From Halomonas citrativorans (GTDB lineage: Bacteria; Pseudomonadota; Gammaproteobacteria; Pseudomonadales; Halomonadaceae), in contig NZ_FUKM01000011.1 in assembly GCF_900163645.1 (NCBI RefSeq), forward strand, positions 1-64,000: a stretch of DNA of 64,000 nt. The letters are read 5' to 3'. Shown in pieces: positions 63,737 through 64,000 of the stretch. A program made the position numbers and the translations under genes. The notes beneath the pieces are model-generated. The model searched no databases. It was not told the origin of the DNA and saw only the letters and a list, made by a program, of their open reading frames with translations. The number at the start of each line of letters is the position of its first letter. Position 1 is the stretch's first letter.

Positions 63737-63756
63737 AAGTACGTTGCGTACTTTTT
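63737..63756 (+). terminator. First terminator after rpmE
   Basis: AAGTACG-TTG-CGTACTT followed by TTT, 24 bases after the stop codon. Confidence 0.6.
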
Positions 63757-63789
63757 GTTACGTACGTTGTACTAAGTGCTTGTGAGAAG

Positions 63790-63817
63790 AACCCACGCTA
63801 CGGCGTGGGTTTTTTTA
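63790..63817 (+). terminator. Second terminator after rpmE
   Basis: AACCCACGC-TACG-GCGTGGGTT followed by a run of T. Strong intrinsic terminator. Beyond it, to the window end, the sequence is AT-rich and I see no gene. Confidence 0.88.
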
Positions 63818-64000
63818 TGGGCTAATTTTCTATAAACGCATATTTTAATGGACAAATGGCTAGGTGGAAGGGGTTTTCATAAATGCTGCCATACAGCAAT
63901 AAGCAATGCGTTATAGCTAAAGTGCTTTTACATAAGATTCAGCAAATAGATGGTAAAAGTAATTAACGTGAAGGAAAAATCGCTAAAAAAAGCGTTTTCT

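Overview
The window reads as a contiguous piece of a gammaproteobacterial chromosome from a moderate halophile, most probably Halomonas or a close relative in the Halomonadaceae. The grounds are a stand-alone ectoine hydroxylase (ectD), a BCCT-type osmolyte transporter, and housekeeping genes (polA-thrB, fabY-coaD, metR, ppk1, hemB, ubiE-ubiJ-ubiB-hisE-tatABC, hslVU, argS, priA, rpmE) whose sequences and orders resemble Pseudomonas and Halomonas relatives. I saw no rRNA, tRNA, CRISPR array, prophage or intact insertion sequence. This is inference from gene content; no database search was run.

Layout. (1) 1-2200 is visibly AT-rich and gene-poor: a truncated ATP-grasp remnant, a divergent Crp/Fnr-type regulator and two long intergenic stretches with palindromes. 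(2) 2200-9900 holds ectD, a fumarylacetoacetate-hydrolase-family enzyme, the overlapping thrB-speA pair and polA. (3) 9900-14050 is a ferric-iron ABC importer split into three transcription units (fbpA minus, fbpC plus, fbpB minus). (4) 14200-19850 holds tmcA, pepD, dps and glycerate kinase. (5) 19970-22680 is a tightly overlapping run of two lipoproteins, a DUF1007 periplasmic protein and a NicO-family metal permease. (6) 22690-29150 mixes small envelope genes (HIT, entericidin, I78 lipoprotein) with transporters (LysE, ion-channel-like, AtoE, MATE) and a thioesterase. (7) 28900-37460 holds a YfhL-type ferredoxin, coaD, fabY, a TrmB-like methyltransferase, dacB, dgkA and glnE. (8) 37540-46310 holds osmolyte and other transport, several small membrane proteins, an RstAB-like two-component system and metR. 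(9) 46340-64000 is dense housekeeping DNA.

Genes that plausibly work together: thrB and speA are translationally coupled. coaD and fabY are coupled and linked through CoA and acetyl-CoA. tatABC form one export operon behind the ubiquinone genes. hslV and hslU form one protease. rstA and rstB form one signalling pair. The DUF1007 protein and the NicO permease are a recurrent metal-transport pairing, here with two uncharacterised lipoproteins in front.

There is no obvious large novel system. The most informative less-explained signals are three gene relics (ATP-grasp N-terminus, chemoreceptor sensor domain with an in-frame stop before the osmolyte transporter, and a probable metE start opposite metR), a PHO-box-like element nested in a hairpin upstream of ppk1, a large imperfect inverted repeat just ahead of the BCCT transporter, twin palindromes upstream of dps, and small proteins of 43, 44, 52 and 59 residues.
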